Shown piece after piece: positions 45,308 to 54,584 of a stretch of 64,000 bases of DNA (positions within the stretch are counted from its first letter, which is position 1; each line of letters starts with the position of its first letter). The DNA is from Cellulomonas sp. Leaf395 (GTDB taxonomy: Bacteria > Actinomycetota > Actinomycetes > Actinomycetales > Cellulomonadaceae), in contig NZ_LMQI01000004.1 in the NCBI RefSeq assembly GCF_001424125.1, forward strand, positions 372,001-436,000, read 5' to 3'. A program made the translations under genes and the position numbers. Below the pieces are notes generated by a model. That model was given only the letters and a program-made list of their open reading frames with translations. It was not told where the DNA came from and ran no database searches.

Positions 45308-47392
45308 GTGACGGGGCACAGCGCAAGCCTGATCGCCGCGTTTACCAACGGGGAGACCCGCCTCGTGTACGCGGCCCGCAAGGACAACCTCGGCGGGCCG
45401 TTGGTGTACCTCGAGGACAACACCGCTAAGGCGATGAAGCAATACACCGTCGCCCACCTTCGCTGCTTCCTGCCGGACTGCACCAGCCCTGAGTTCACGA
45501 CGGTCGCGCGCCGGACCCGTCGTGACGGGTTCAAGCACAAGACAGGCGGGAACCACAGCGACGAGTCGCTGTTCCACCGGCAGGGCAAGCAAGCCCTGAT
45601 CGACTGGCTCGCCCGAGTGCACCCCGAGTTCGTCACCGTCGCTGAGGCCGCCCTGGACGTCGCCCGCTCACGTGTCGCGGACGTCATGGTGACGCTCCCC
45701 GACCAGCACCGCGTCGCCCTCGAAGTGCAGTACGCGGCGCTGGACGCCATCGACACCCACCACTCGTGGCAGACCCGCACCACCGACTACGGCACCGCCG
45801 GCGTCGTGGCTGTGTGGTTCTTCGGGCACACCGGGGTGCACATGAACGTGACCGGAGAGGTGGTCACCCTCAACGCGGTGCAGCGGACCGTGCTCGACAC
45901 CGGTGCCAACGTGCTGTGGCTCAACCCGACCACCCGTCAGGTCGCCATCCCGTACACCGTCAAAACCGCGAACGGGGCAGCGTTCGTCGTGCCGCCCACC
46001 AGCGATACACCAGCGGTGCGATTGTGGATCGAACCGCTCGACAGCGTCACGCTGACATCGAACGGTGTACGCAGCCCACGCCTGGACACCCTGGCGGTGC
46101 AGCAGCGCAAGTACGAGGTGGCTCTGCTGGTCGAACGAGAGCGCTTCGAAGCGGACCGTGCTGCCGCTGCCGTGAAAGCCGCCGAGGACGAACGACGACG
46201 AATCGAGCTCGCCACCCAGGAGAACCAGCGACGCGTCGCGGCAGCCGCGACAGCCGAGCAGGAACGGCAACGGCGAGACCGGCAGCAGGCCGAACGTCGC
46301 CGCCGGCTGGACGCCGCCGCCCAGGCGACCCAGGAGCGCCAGACGCGGGACTGGGAGCGCTCAGGCATGCGTGCAAACGTGCTCGCCGCGCACGGAGGGA
46401 TGATCCCGGACCACCTGGACCTGCCCACAAAGACGGGTGCGGGCATTCGTGCGCACCGTCAGCACTGGCAATCGGCCATCTACGGGACTGTGATGCTTCG
46501 TCACGTCGGGGAGTGCGCCTCGGTCGAGGACTGCGTAAGGGCGCTCTCGACGTGCGACATCAAGCACGACAGCACCGCGACGACCCTCGTGCATTCTTGG
46601 ATCGTTCGGCTGCACGAGCTCGGGCATGTGCGCCTTGACCCCCAGCTCGCCGGGGCGTTCACCGTGACTACGCCAGACGTCGAGCTGGCAAGGCGTGCCG
46701 GTGTGGCGCAGCGGGCTGCCGTCGCGCAGCAGGAAGCCGCTCTGCGCCGCGCACAGACTTTAGATGCGGCCTGGCGACGTTCCCCGCACAAAGCAGTGCT
46801 GATCGAACGGTGCGGGGGCATCCCGAAGATCGTGCGCACCACCGGGACCATGACCGCGAGCGGGATCGAGGCCAGCGATGAGAACTGGCGCGCGATCGTG
46901 GTGCTGACGTTGCTGGACCGGGGTGCGATCACGCGGGCCGTTCCCGTCGCCGCGCTCGAGCGTGCCGTCAGCGACCAGTTGACCATCACCCACAAGGATC
47001 TGTTCCACGGCACGCTCGCCAGCTGGCTGCAGGTGCTGATGCGGCAGGGGTACCTCGGTGCGCTTCCGCTGCGGCTCGTGGCCGTTCAAGACTCGCTCCT
47101 CGCACTCGACAAGCAGCCACCACCACCAGCCGCTGTGATCGCACCTACGCGGCCGACTGGTCGACCCAGCCCTGCGCCCGTGGCGCGATGTCGCACCTGC
47201 GGGCACCCGTTGGCGGCCGAGCTCGCTGTCAGCAGTGACACCCACATCGGGTGCGGATCAGCCGCACCAACCACGCGCAGCAGCCGGACGCGAACTCGGA
47301 CATGCAAAGGGTGTGCGTACCCGCTCGACGGTGACGGGCCCTACCACGCAGGCTGCGAGCCGTGGGCGCGAGCCGCCAGAGCCGGCATGTAG
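45308..47392 (+). CDS. CoiA-like nuclease with coiled coil and zinc-ribbon C-terminus
   Basis: 694 residues from GTG 45308. Residues 70-175 match the CoiA-type PD-(D/E)XK fold: H90 and K94 in LFHRQGKQALIDWL, E113, D125 (ARSRVADVMVT), E139-V-Q141 and the TDYGTAGVVAVWFF strand. A long charged coiled coil follows (about 265-360), then winged-helix-like repeats, and finally C-R-T-C and C-K-G-C zinc ribbons. CoiA proteins act in DNA uptake; fused forms occur in defence loci. It may work with the exonuclease upstream. Confidence 0.75.
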   Translation: MTGHSASLIAAFTNGETRLVYAARKDNLGGPLVYLEDNTAKAMKQYTVAHLRCFLPDCTSPEFTTVARRTRRDGFKHKTGGNHSDESLFHRQGKQALIDWLARVHPEFVTVAEAALDVARSRVADVMVTLPDQHRVALEVQYAALDAIDTHHSWQTRTTDYGTAGVVAVWFFGHTGVHMNVTGEVVTLNAVQRTVLDTGANVLWLNPTTRQVAIPYTVKTANGAAFVVPPTSDTPAVRLWIEPLDSVTLTSNGVRSPRLDTLAVQQRKYEVALLVERERFEADRAAAAVKAAEDERRRIELATQENQRRVAAAATAEQERQRRDRQQAERRRRLDAAAQATQERQTRDWERSGMRANVLAAHGGMIPDHLDLPTKTGAGIRAHRQHWQSAIYGTVMLRHVGECASVEDCVRALSTCDIKHDSTATTLVHSWIVRLHELGHVRLDPQLAGAFTVTTPDVELARRAGVAQRAAVAQQEAALRRAQTLDAAWRRSPHKAVLIERCGGIPKIVRTTGTMTASGIEASDENWRAIVVLTLLDRGAITRAVPVAALERAVSDQLTITHKDLFHGTLASWLQVLMRQGYLGALPLRLVAVQDSLLALDKQPPPPAAVIAPTRPTGRPSPAPVARCRTCGHPLAAELAVSSDTHIGCGSAAPTTRSSRTRTRTCKGCAYPLDGDGPYHAGCEPWARAARAGM

Positions 47393-47465
47393 GGAGCGCC
47401 AACCCAATCCGCGAACGAGGCGTTTCAGCAGGACGGGCCGCGGACGGTCCAAGTCAAGCGAGCGA

Positions 47466-48109
47466 TCATGCCGACTGCTGTCTCCACGCCCAATGCACGA
47501 GCGCCCGGATCCATGGATCTGTCACGGATCGCCCGGTGAGCACGGCGTGGGCGACTTCTTGGATCGGTCCCCCGAACGACGTCGAGTTCGTCATCCCAGA
47601 TCTCATCTTCAGCGGCGTGCGGAACGACGAGCGGTCCGAACCTCGACGAAGCCCTTGACTCACGAAGCCAAGTCCTCAGCGTCATGCGGTGGGCGAGCAG
47701 CGCACCCGAGATGTAGTCCTTCAGGTGCAGCCGAGCTCGTCCTCCGCTTCCTCGTCCGTCGGGGGCTACGCCAGAGGTGACGGCTCTGCGGCCAGGGTCC
47801 CGCGTAGTGGATGAACGCGTTGTCCCAGGGTTCGCACTCCCACACAGACCTGCCAGTGCCCAGTCCAAGGTCGACCTCGGCCGAGATGAATGACGATCCG
47901 CCGCGCATCACACTTGCTACCGGGTGCCCCGCTTCATGGTGGGCGGCCAATGTGTCGAGTGCCGAGGCGCGTTCCAGAGCCTCCGGAGGCGCGACAGGCG
48001 TCGGGCCTAACGATCGAACAGCTCGGCGGGCGTGAGCACCGCCAGCGGCACCGGCGTCAGGATCCACGTCCAACACAGTGCACGTCGCAACACCCCTCCG
48101 GTAGATCAA
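47466..48109 (-). pseudogene. Frameshifted Zn-protease-like (HEAGH) gene
   Basis: Three minus-strand frames join into one protein. Frame A (to about 47789) has TLAAHHEAGHPVASVMRGG and WDNAFIHYAGPW. Frame B (about 47724-47575) has LKDYISGALLA and EDEIWDDELDVV. Frame C (47573-47466) has GGPIQEVAHAVLTGRSVTD. The parts fit one small HExxH-type protein with a conserved AGPW helix, broken by at least two frameshifts near 47785 and 47574. It is therefore a decayed gene unless sequencing errors occurred twice. Confidence 0.65.
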
Positions 48110-48128
48110 TGTCTATGCCATCACGGCC

Positions 48129-48266
48129 GTGGACGCACGTCGCGAGGGCCGACTTGACGACGTCGTCCGTCTGTTGGATCGGCTCGAGGTGGAAGGCGGG
48201 CACGCTCCTGCCCCCGTTTCGGAGTCCGTCTGCTCGCTTGTTTGGATTGAGGAGAGCCGCTCGTGA
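48129..48266 (+). CDS. Possible 45-aa ORF, coupled to the next
   Basis: The frame reads MDARREGRLDDVVRLLDRLE, GGHAPAPVSESVCSLVWIEE with good GC3 bias and amphipathic helices. The GTG at 48129 is a guess; coding character extends a few codons upstream to a stop. Its TGA overlaps the GTG of the next small ORF. It may be a gene fragment. Confidence 0.3.
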   Translation: MDARREGRLDDVVRLLDRLEVEGGHAPAPVSESVCSLVWIEESRS

Positions 48267-48469
48267 CGGGTTCGAGGCGTGATTGGGGGCCTGAGTCGCT
48301 AGGTACGGCCGCCGCGGCTCGTCTTCACGTGGATGTTCCGCCGTTGGCTAGCTCGGTCGATGCGAACGAGTCGCGTCAAACGAGTGGACGCATGGGGCGG
48401 CGGTGGTTGCTGAGCTCCTCGCTGGCCCCGATGACCGCGCCCCTGCAAGATCGGGGGCCATCGTATTAG
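48263..48469 (+). CDS. Possible 68-aa ORF
   Basis: It starts GTG 48263 inside the previous stop (GTGA). The first 45 residues (SRRDWGPESLGTAAAARLHV, DVPPLASSVDANESRQTSGR) look coded and the rest do not. The 3' end overlaps the stop of the convergent DUF2971 gene. This is probably a remnant. No other gene is seen in 48110-48465. Confidence 0.25.
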   Translation: MTGSRRDWGPESLGTAAAARLHVDVPPLASSVDANESRQTSGRMGRRWLLSSSLAPMTAPLQDRGPSY

Positions 48470-49485
48470 CGGAGCGGGACGTCTGACGGCTCGACCGCAG
48501 CATTCTTATGGCCGTGCCGTGCCAGCAATACCTCGATTGCCTCCCGGTTGTTCTCTGGGTGCAAAAGCGGGCCCATTCGGACCGACGTGATCGGCAGCGA
48601 CGGCTTAATACGCCAGTCGGGGGCGACGGCAAGCTCGGAGGCTTTGTGGGCCCACATCACTTTGCCCTGAGCATGTTTCCCGCCGGTAACCGGTACGTAG
48701 CGCACCACCCCGTATCGGCCGCCCCGGAACCGCTGATGGTGGTTGCTGAGGAAAGTTGCGATCACGCGGACCTCGTTCTCACCGGAGAATCCAGGCGCCT
48801 TGATAAGCTGCGCGATCACCGAAAGGCGCTCGTACATTGCGCTCTGAAGCATCTGCCAGGACTCAGATGATTCCTCCTCGTCCATCGGCTCGCTGCGGCG
48901 CTGAGTTTCCTCGTCTGTGAAGTCCGACACGAGTTCGGCAAGAGCACGGTCGATCTCGTCCGGGTCGTAGAGCACGTGCAGCCACGGCGTCACGGTGCAG
49001 GAGTCCCTCAGCATCCGACCGAGATGGATCGTTCCGGACTTGCTGACACGCGGAACTGCGCGCTCTACCTCTGGATCTGGTTCCGAGATGTCCTTACGGG
49101 AGAGCGCGACGAGCGGCACTCGGCTGTCGAGTCCGACGGCGTACCCGCGCCCACCGTCGCCGTAGAGACGCCACTGGTTGGCATCGTCACCGCGCGTCGA
49201 CCCACACAGCACAAACGTGTCAGGAGCCCGCCAGATCGGCCGCTCCGCGAGATTCATCAGATCGACGGCAGCTTCGACTTCCGCCCGCTTCGCGAGCCAT
49301 CGCCGGACGTGGTCCCAGCCCTGGCGGATCTCGGCTGTGTCGTTCAGCCCAGTCGCTTCGCCGACCCAGAGCTCCTCGTTTTGCACGATCCCGACGAGGC
49401 CGTCGGCTGAGGTGTAGTGGAACACCGTTCCTTCGGCCGGGCGAACGACCGATGGGACCCGAACGCTGGGCTCCTTGACGCTCAT
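48466..49485 (-). CDS. DUF2971-family protein
   Basis: 339 residues. The family order is visible: VFHYTSADGLVGIVQNEELW, ATGLNDTAEIRQGWD, VLCGSTRGDDANQWRLYGDG GRGYAVGLD, and near the end FSGENEVRVIATF with HKASELAVAPDWRIKPSLPI. DUF2971 proteins are common in phage-defence neighbourhoods and on mobile elements; their activity is not established. ATG 49485 gives the expected N-terminus. Confidence 0.85.
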   Translation of the reverse strand: MSVKEPSVRVPSVVRPAEGTVFHYTSADGLVGIVQNEELWVGEATGLNDTAEIRQGWDHVRRWLAKRAEVEAAVDLMNLAERPIWRAPDTFVLCGSTRGDDANQWRLYGDGGRGYAVGLDSRVPLVALSRKDISEPDPEVERAVPRVSKSGTIHLGRMLRDSCTVTPWLHVLYDPDEIDRALAELVSDFTDEETQRRSEPMDEEESSESWQMLQSAMYERLSVIAQLIKAPGFSGENEVRVIATFLSNHHQRFRGGRYGVVRYVPVTGGKHAQGKVMWAHKASELAVAPDWRIKPSLPITSVRMGPLLHPENNREAIEVLLARHGHKNAAVEPSDVPLR

Positions 49486-49869
49486 GGCGTGAGCGTATGC
49501 GTGCGGTCAGCGAAGCGAGGTAGAAGCGGGCCGGACATGTTGTGGCGGCAGGCTCGGGAACTTCTACGTGTCCACGTCGCCGTGCCGACTATCGCTTCGC
49601 TATTGATCGACAGTGTGACGTGTCGAACCCAAGGCTTGTCGCCGGCGACCGCAGTCGCGCCGGTGAGCACGTCACCGACGGCGGACTCCGGCCCGACCCA
49701 TCAGAGCGGCGGGCTCACGCTCATCCGCGCAGGCCTCGAACCAACTCAATGGGAATGTGATCGGATCGTCCGCGATTTCAGCCGGGGACGATGCAGGCCC
49801 GGCGCTAGTCTGATCAGGAACCAGCCGCGGTCCCTCATGGACGCGCCGACCGTAGGAAGGGTGATCCTC

Positions 49870-50097
49870 ATGCGTGCGCTGCGGCGATCCAAGCCGAACG
49901 ATCGGGCCGGACGCGGCGACGACGGCCTGACCGTTGGCGAGCGGTCGATACGCGCAAAGAGGTACATGCGCGCCGTGGCCGGCCCCGTGTCTGAGCAGGA
50001 GCGGCGAGTTCTGGCGGAGCGGCTCGCTGCGCGTCACATCAGTGGAGCGGACGCACGTGGCCGAAGCGGCGGAGAGTTCAACCCTCACATGGCGTGA
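49870..50097 (+). CDS. Small basic hypothetical protein (75 aa)
   Basis: ATG 49870 behind GGAAGG. The chain MRALRRSKPNDRAGRGDDGL, TVGERSIRAKRYMRAVAGPV, SEQERRVLAERLAARHISGA is very basic and helical, with no recognised motif. Its end overlaps the proposed GNAT start by 41 bp, so either this gene or the GNAT start may be wrong. Confidence 0.45.
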   Translation: MRALRRSKPNDRAGRGDDGLTVGERSIRAKRYMRAVAGPVSEQERRVLAERLAARHISGADARGRSGGEFNPHMA

Positions 50098-50629
50098 CGC
50101 TCGACGCGACGACCGCGGAGCCCTGAAGGCATTTGTCTGCACTTCGCCCGACCGGGCCACGTGGATTCCGATCCGGCGACGGCGGTACCACCCGCGGCAG
50201 TGGGAACTGGACGCGCAGGCAACCGTGCGGAGTATGAAGCCGCCTGCGCAGAACGGGGAACGCATCCGCCTCGCCTTTGATGGCGACGGCCTCGCAGCGG
50301 TAGTCCATGTCACGTCGGCGAGCCATGGTGACTTTGGCCTAACGATCCCGATCGCGGCACTCGCGCAGCGATTGCGGCATGGCAAGTCGCGCTACGGGGA
50401 TGAGTTGATGGATGAGGCTCTGCGCGTCGCCGCCGAGATGCGATCTCGATTAAATGAGAGCGTGGGCGTGTTCGCTCGAGTTCACCCAAAGAACCTCGCG
50501 AGCAAGCGCATGCTTGAGCGCGCTGGTTTCAGCCCCGCCGGTCTGATCCACCAAGACCCCCCGACAACAGGACCTGACCCTCACCACCGATGCGTTGAGT
50601 GCGTCGAATCGTGGGTCGCTGACGTTTGA
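50057..50629 (+). CDS. GNAT-family N-acetyltransferase
   Basis: 190 residues from GTG 50057. The GNAT end motif is plain: GVFARVHPKNLASKRMLERA GFSPAGLI, with a preceding helix YGDELMDEALRVAAEMRSRL. The N-terminal half (RDARRDDRGALKAFVCTSPD) is diverged, and the acetyl-CoA loop is weak. These enzymes acetylate amino groups; GNAT toxins that modify aminoacyl-tRNA are one option, with the 75-aa gene upstream as a possible antitoxin, but that is speculative. Confidence 0.65.
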   Translation: MAEAAESSTLTWRDARRDDRGALKAFVCTSPDRATWIPIRRRRYHPRQWELDAQATVRSMKPPAQNGERIRLAFDGDGLAAVVHVTSASHGDFGLTIPIAALAQRLRHGKSRYGDELMDEALRVAAEMRSRLNESVGVFARVHPKNLASKRMLERAGFSPAGLIHQDPPTTGPDPHHRCVECVESWVADV

Positions 50630-50808
50630 CACTCAAGCGGGCAAGTCTCCGCCGTCGCGCCCGGAGTGGGCCGGCGATGAGTGTTGAACGGACCTGGAAT
50701 CTGGCCCGGCCAGCCGCTTGCCATGTCGACGACCGGATGATCGCGTGATGCCCTCCATCTGGTTGGCGTGCTGGGGAGTCCCCGCGCTCTTGGCAGCCCC
50801 GTTCGCGC

Positions 50809-51807
50809 TCACTGGTCGACTGAGCGGTACTGCGCGACCACGAACCGTGGCGCTCGCCCCTGCCGTGCGAGGGGGTGGGGGAGCTGGTTCGACGGGTGGA
50901 GCTCGTCTCCGCTGACCAGGGGCACGTACGGTGGCGGCTCGCGTCGGAAGCCGTCGCTCACTAGCGATATGTCGTCCAACGAATCGGCCCGGAAGTCCGC
51001 GCGGGGTTCCGTTCGCAGCGACAGGCTTGCGACGAATGACGCAGCAGCGGCGGCGGCGTCGCCGTCCGGGCCGCCGGGCTCAGCCGGGCCATCATTCCAG
51101 GGCGCGTGCGGCCACCATCCGATGCCCATGCCGCCTCCACGTCCGAAGCATGTCGCAAGGCACGACCAAGGGGCAGCGTAGGGCCGCACTGCCTGGAGAT
51201 TTATAGGAGCGTTCGACACCCCGGGAGCGTCGAGCAACCGTCGGGCGGTCGACGCGGCGATCGCGGTCACCCCGTCGATTCCAGCCGGAAGCGCGGGGGC
51301 GCAGAAGCACGAAGTCTGGGAGTAAGGGCCCGCGGAGTCCGCCTGGTTATAGAGCGCGTAGATCGCAGGAGTTCCCGTTGTCCTGGCGGTATCTAGGAGC
51401 GTGTCGATCTGGCGTAAACGCGGCGGATCGCCGCGCCTGGCCCGCGGGCGGTAGCCAAGGTCGTACGTTCCTGTCCCGTCGGACTTCCAGTGGATCCGCT
51501 TCGCCTGAACGAGAAAGTGGAACCACCCGCCGGTCCCTTCGATCCACCACTCCCAGTCCGCGCCTTCCGCTGTCTCCTCAGAGTGCTTGAGGGTTCGGAT
51601 GCGGAGGCCGGGCACGGTCTGGGCCAGTTCGAGCAACACGAGCTCGGTGATCGTCTCTTCCGATTGCCGTACACCGACGCTCTCGCCGGCCGAGATCCGG
51701 TCGCCAGTCCCGATCGCGCTCATGGCCAGCGCTCGCGCAAGGGGCGCTAGTTCGCGAGGAGCGTGCGCTTGAATGATCCGCAACCAGAGCAGGGTTGAGG
51801 AGTCCAC
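50809..51807 (-). CDS. DUF6615-like putative nuclease
   Basis: 332 residues from GTG 51807 (GAGAGG upstream). Residues 50-105 fit a PD-(D/E)XK-type core: EETITELVLLELAQ, E81-G-A-D84-W-E86-W-W and a strand ending Q101-A-K103 (FHFLVQAKRI). LRQIDTLLDTARTTGTPAIY ALYNQ follows as in DUF6615 proteins. The substrate is unknown. It sits in the defence cluster on the same strand as the next two genes to its right. Confidence 0.7.
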   Translation of the reverse strand: MDSSTLLWLRIIQAHAPRELAPLARALAMSAIGTGDRISAGESVGVRQSEETITELVLLELAQTVPGLRIRTLKHSEETAEGADWEWWIEGTGGWFHFLVQAKRIHWKSDGTGTYDLGYRPRARRGDPPRLRQIDTLLDTARTTGTPAIYALYNQADSAGPYSQTSCFCAPALPAGIDGVTAIAASTARRLLDAPGVSNAPINLQAVRPYAAPWSCLATCFGRGGGMGIGWWPHAPWNDGPAEPGGPDGDAAAAAASFVASLSLRTEPRADFRADSLDDISLVSDGFRREPPPYVPLVSGDELHPSNQLPHPLARQGRAPRFVVAQYRSVDQ

Positions 51808-51980
51808 GTTTGTGATCCTCTCTTTCCTCAACGGTGTTGGACAGACCTGAAGATGAATCCAGCCGCCGAGGCGCCCGGACGGCACGCGTGCGTGCTAGGT
51901 AAGGGTCGCGACGTCTGATGGTGCGCATGCCCGGGGCCCACGGCCATGGGATGCGGGCTTCGCCTCTCGACATCGAGGTT

Positions 51981-52721
51981 TCAGTCGCGCACCCTGCTGG
52001 CGCCCTGGCCGAGCCAAGCCTTTGAGAGAACGCGCTCGACGAGCCACAAGACACCGTCTCCGTCGATGGCGACCTGAACGCCGCGGGCAGCGTCTGCCGG
52101 CGACTCCGGTTCCGGCGTATCCCTCTGGAGGTGGGACAGGTCGAGTCGATCGTCGGGGACGATCCGTGTTACCCCGGACAGGTACTGACCAGCGGTGTTC
52201 ACGACCGGTCCATGGAGCGCGTGGAGTTGATCGAGCTGCTGATGGTTGGGGAACTCGGGAGGCCCTGGGCTGACGTACAAGTCGAGCATTGCGCTCGAGC
52301 CTGCGGGTGGTGCTTCAAGCAGTCCTGCGAACATCCGGCTGCGAACAGTGCCGGGCTCACCACCGTTCGGTGTTCCTCCCACAAGGGTGTCAGCTGGGAC
52401 GCAGATACGGATCGCGTGGGTGAGGTTGTTGGCGTCGTCCTTCCCCGGGAACCACCAGGGCAGCGGATCGCCGGTGTTGACAGCGGCGGCCGGCCGGCCG
52501 ACAACCGACGTATCACGGCCGAACTTGAAGCCGGGTCGCGCGTGCCGCGGATCGGGGCCGTGGAGGGAGACCTTCGACTCGGCCAGACCAGGCTCACGGG
52601 TCTTGATGTAGAACGACGTACCCGCCGACCAGACCCGCCAAGTGAGGCCGTACCGCAATGGCTCGCGGCTCCCGACGAGGAACAGGATGGCGTTGAGGGG
52701 CGCCGCGGCGGTGTCCGTCAT
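51981..52721 (-). CDS. Hypothetical protein (246 aa)
   Basis: It starts ATG 52721 (MTDTAAAPLNAILFLVGSRE). Conserved-looking stretches are LRYGLTWRVWSAGTSFYIKT, KVSLHGPDPRHARPGFKFGR and VLWLVERVLSKAWLG. No catalytic motif or membrane segment is seen. Its place between the DUF6615-like and ApeA-like genes suggests a defence-island passenger. I do not recognise the family. Confidence 0.6.
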   Translation of the reverse strand: MTDTAAAPLNAILFLVGSREPLRYGLTWRVWSAGTSFYIKTREPGLAESKVSLHGPDPRHARPGFKFGRDTSVVGRPAAAVNTGDPLPWWFPGKDDANNLTHAIRICVPADTLVGGTPNGGEPGTVRSRMFAGLLEAPPAGSSAMLDLYVSPGPPEFPNHQQLDQLHALHGPVVNTAGQYLSGVTRIVPDDRLDLSHLQRDTPEPESPADAARGVQVAIDGDGVLWLVERVLSKAWLGQGASRVRD

Positions 52722-53201
52722 GCTCGGACGGTACTCGCGGCACTGGTCGCCCGACGTTGCGCACCGCTCGACCGCAAGCGTGCGGTCGACCGTGACGGGC
52801 GATGCTGCAGCAGTTGCGCGAGGCGCTAGTGCCCTGGATGCGATGCTCCTGCGTCGGGGGACGATGAACATCGACGCCTACGGCGCCGCCCTCGAAGTCG
52901 GCCCGATCGCGCTCCACACTCAGAGCGTCACGATCGAGAACAGTGCGGACCCTCGCCGACGACTGGACCACGGTCACCTGGCCGGTGAGCGACTCACCTA
53001 CATCGCCGACGCGACACCTGTTGGCGTGCGGTGCCCATCGTTGCGCACCAACTCGCACCAACTCGCACCGAAGCGTGGCAAGCCGTCCGCGTGGGGGCTC
53101 CTCGAGATCGACGGGCACTTGGCACTGACTGGCGAGCGCCGTGAAGGGCTCGTGATTGGGATTCAGGCTCGTCATCAAGCTCGATGTCGACACGTGTCCC
53201 A
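52722..53201. other. Intergenic; one weak plus-strand ORF
   Basis: A plus frame from ATG 52867 (MNIDAYGAALEVGPIALHTQ ... GLLEIDGHLALTGERREGLV) has good GC3 bias to about 53160 but then runs into the 3' end of the convergent ApeA-like gene. It may be a truncated gene. Nothing else is supported here. Confidence 0.35.
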
Positions 53202-54584
53202 TCAGATGGAGGAGCGTGACGCCCTCTTCCCGCGCTTGCGCACTCTCGTGCGCTCAGCAACGGCCGACAGTGCCGCATAGTTTTCCGTGATCGCGGCTGC
53301 GATCGTCCAATGGTGGACACGCCCGACAGCGAGCTCCTTCGCTTGAGTAGCCGCAAGTCCAACGGCGACGAGGAACCTGACCTCGAAGAGCAGCAGCAAG
53401 GCCTCGCTGGCCGCGACGAGTGGTCGTTGGTCTCGTAGGACCTCGATGGCGTGCACGTCGCCGTGGAGGGCGAAGTTGCGCAGCGCTGCGATCTCCGTTC
53501 GCCATTTGCGGTTACCGATGATCTCGTCGACGAGGTTCCCTGACTCGTCCTCGAGCCGCTTCAAGCGCTTCTCCAGCGCCATGTCGCCGACGTCGTGCGG
53601 ATGCAGTGTTCGATCGAATGCCTCGATGAGCTGCGTCGCGACGCCGAATCGTGCGAGGTTTCCTCCCGCGGCCCGCTCGGCGTGAAGCAAGCTGTAGTGG
53701 CTCAGCGCAAACCGGTGGACATCCACAGCACGGAGCAGTTTCGGCATGTGCACGTCGAACTGAAGATCGGACAGCCGGTGGAGGTACTTCAGGTCAGTGC
53801 TGGCCGGTGTCTTGAGCGGCCCGTGGAAGCGTCGGACCTGGAACCACTTGGTCGGCATCTGCTCAGCTCCTGGACCGAACTCCCACGCGTTGCTTGTGCC
53901 GGCCATTGATGCGACGCCCGGCATCCTGCCGGATGCACTGAGTAGCGCCACCTGAAGTGGGTACACGTACCGGTCGAACACGTCGTTGATCGCGACGGGC
54001 CGCGCGAACGCGAACTCGAACATCGACCGGACCTGGAACGCCCACCGCCGCTCGTGCGGGTCGTACGTCACGTAGGACGCGTCAACGAGGCGCAGAACGC
54101 CTTGGTCAACATCCGCTTCGATCCTCGGCACGAAACGCAGCTCGACACCAATGTCGGTGAGCGCCCCATGCTGATACTTCACGGCGAAACGGTTCCAGCC
54201 GGTCCACACATCCTGATCGGTGAATCGGACGCGCACTTCGGTGAAGGCAAGTTCGTCCTGATCGAGGAACGCAAACCCCTCAAGTGCATAGTCCGGCCTT
54301 ATCGTGACGTCGCACATGTCACTGGTGCCGCCGCGGCTCGCGACGACCCGGGCGCCGACGAGGGTGAGATGCTCGCGAAAGGACTCGCCGTGGAGCACCG
54401 GTGGCAGCTCGCGCGGTGGCCCGAAGCCAACCGGTCCGTATCCGTTCCGGGTGGCGTGAAGGTGCGCCTCGACACGTCCTTCGTCATCTACCAAATAGGT
54501 GCCAGGGACGGCCGTCTCGTCGTGGGCCTCGTCGGGCCGCGACCATCGGGCTGGATGAAGATCGCCAGTGTCCATGAGCGCCAT
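53202..54584 (-). CDS. ApeA-like HEPN anti-phage protein
   Basis: 460 residues from ATG 54584 (GGAG upstream). The N-terminal beta domain (VPGTYLVDDEGRVEAHLHAT, LHGESFREHLTLVGARVVAS) fits ApeA_NTD. The C-terminal helical domain has the HEPN ribonuclease motif R369-N-x3-H374 (ALRNFALHGD). ApeA is a single-gene abortive-infection defence protein: the HEPN RNase is set free on phage attack. Length matches the family. It is divergent from the leaderless HTH gene at 54889. Confidence 0.8.
   Translation of the reverse strand: MALMDTGDLHPARWSRPDEAHDETAVPGTYLVDDEGRVEAHLHATRNGYGPVGFGPPRELPPVLHGESFREHLTLVGARVVASRGGTSDMCDVTIRPDYALEGFAFLDQDELAFTEVRVRFTDQDVWTGWNRFAVKYQHGALTDIGVELRFVPRIEADVDQGVLRLVDASYVTYDPHERRWAFQVRSMFEFAFARPVAINDVFDRYVYPLQVALLSASGRMPGVASMAGTSNAWEFGPGAEQMPTKWFQVRRFHGPLKTPASTDLKYLHRLSDLQFDVHMPKLLRAVDVHRFALSHYSLLHAERAAGGNLARFGVATQLIEAFDRTLHPHDVGDMALEKRLKRLEDESGNLVDEIIGNRKWRTEIAALRNFALHGDVHAIEVLRDQRPLVAASEALLLLFEVRFLVAVGLAATQAKELAVGRVHHWTIAAAITENYAALSAVAERTRVRKRGKRASRSSI

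Noticed and set aside
46133..46158. TCGAAC...TTCGAA as a second SOS box
   Set aside because: The half-sites are 8 bp apart instead of 4 and lie inside the CoiA-like coding sequence.
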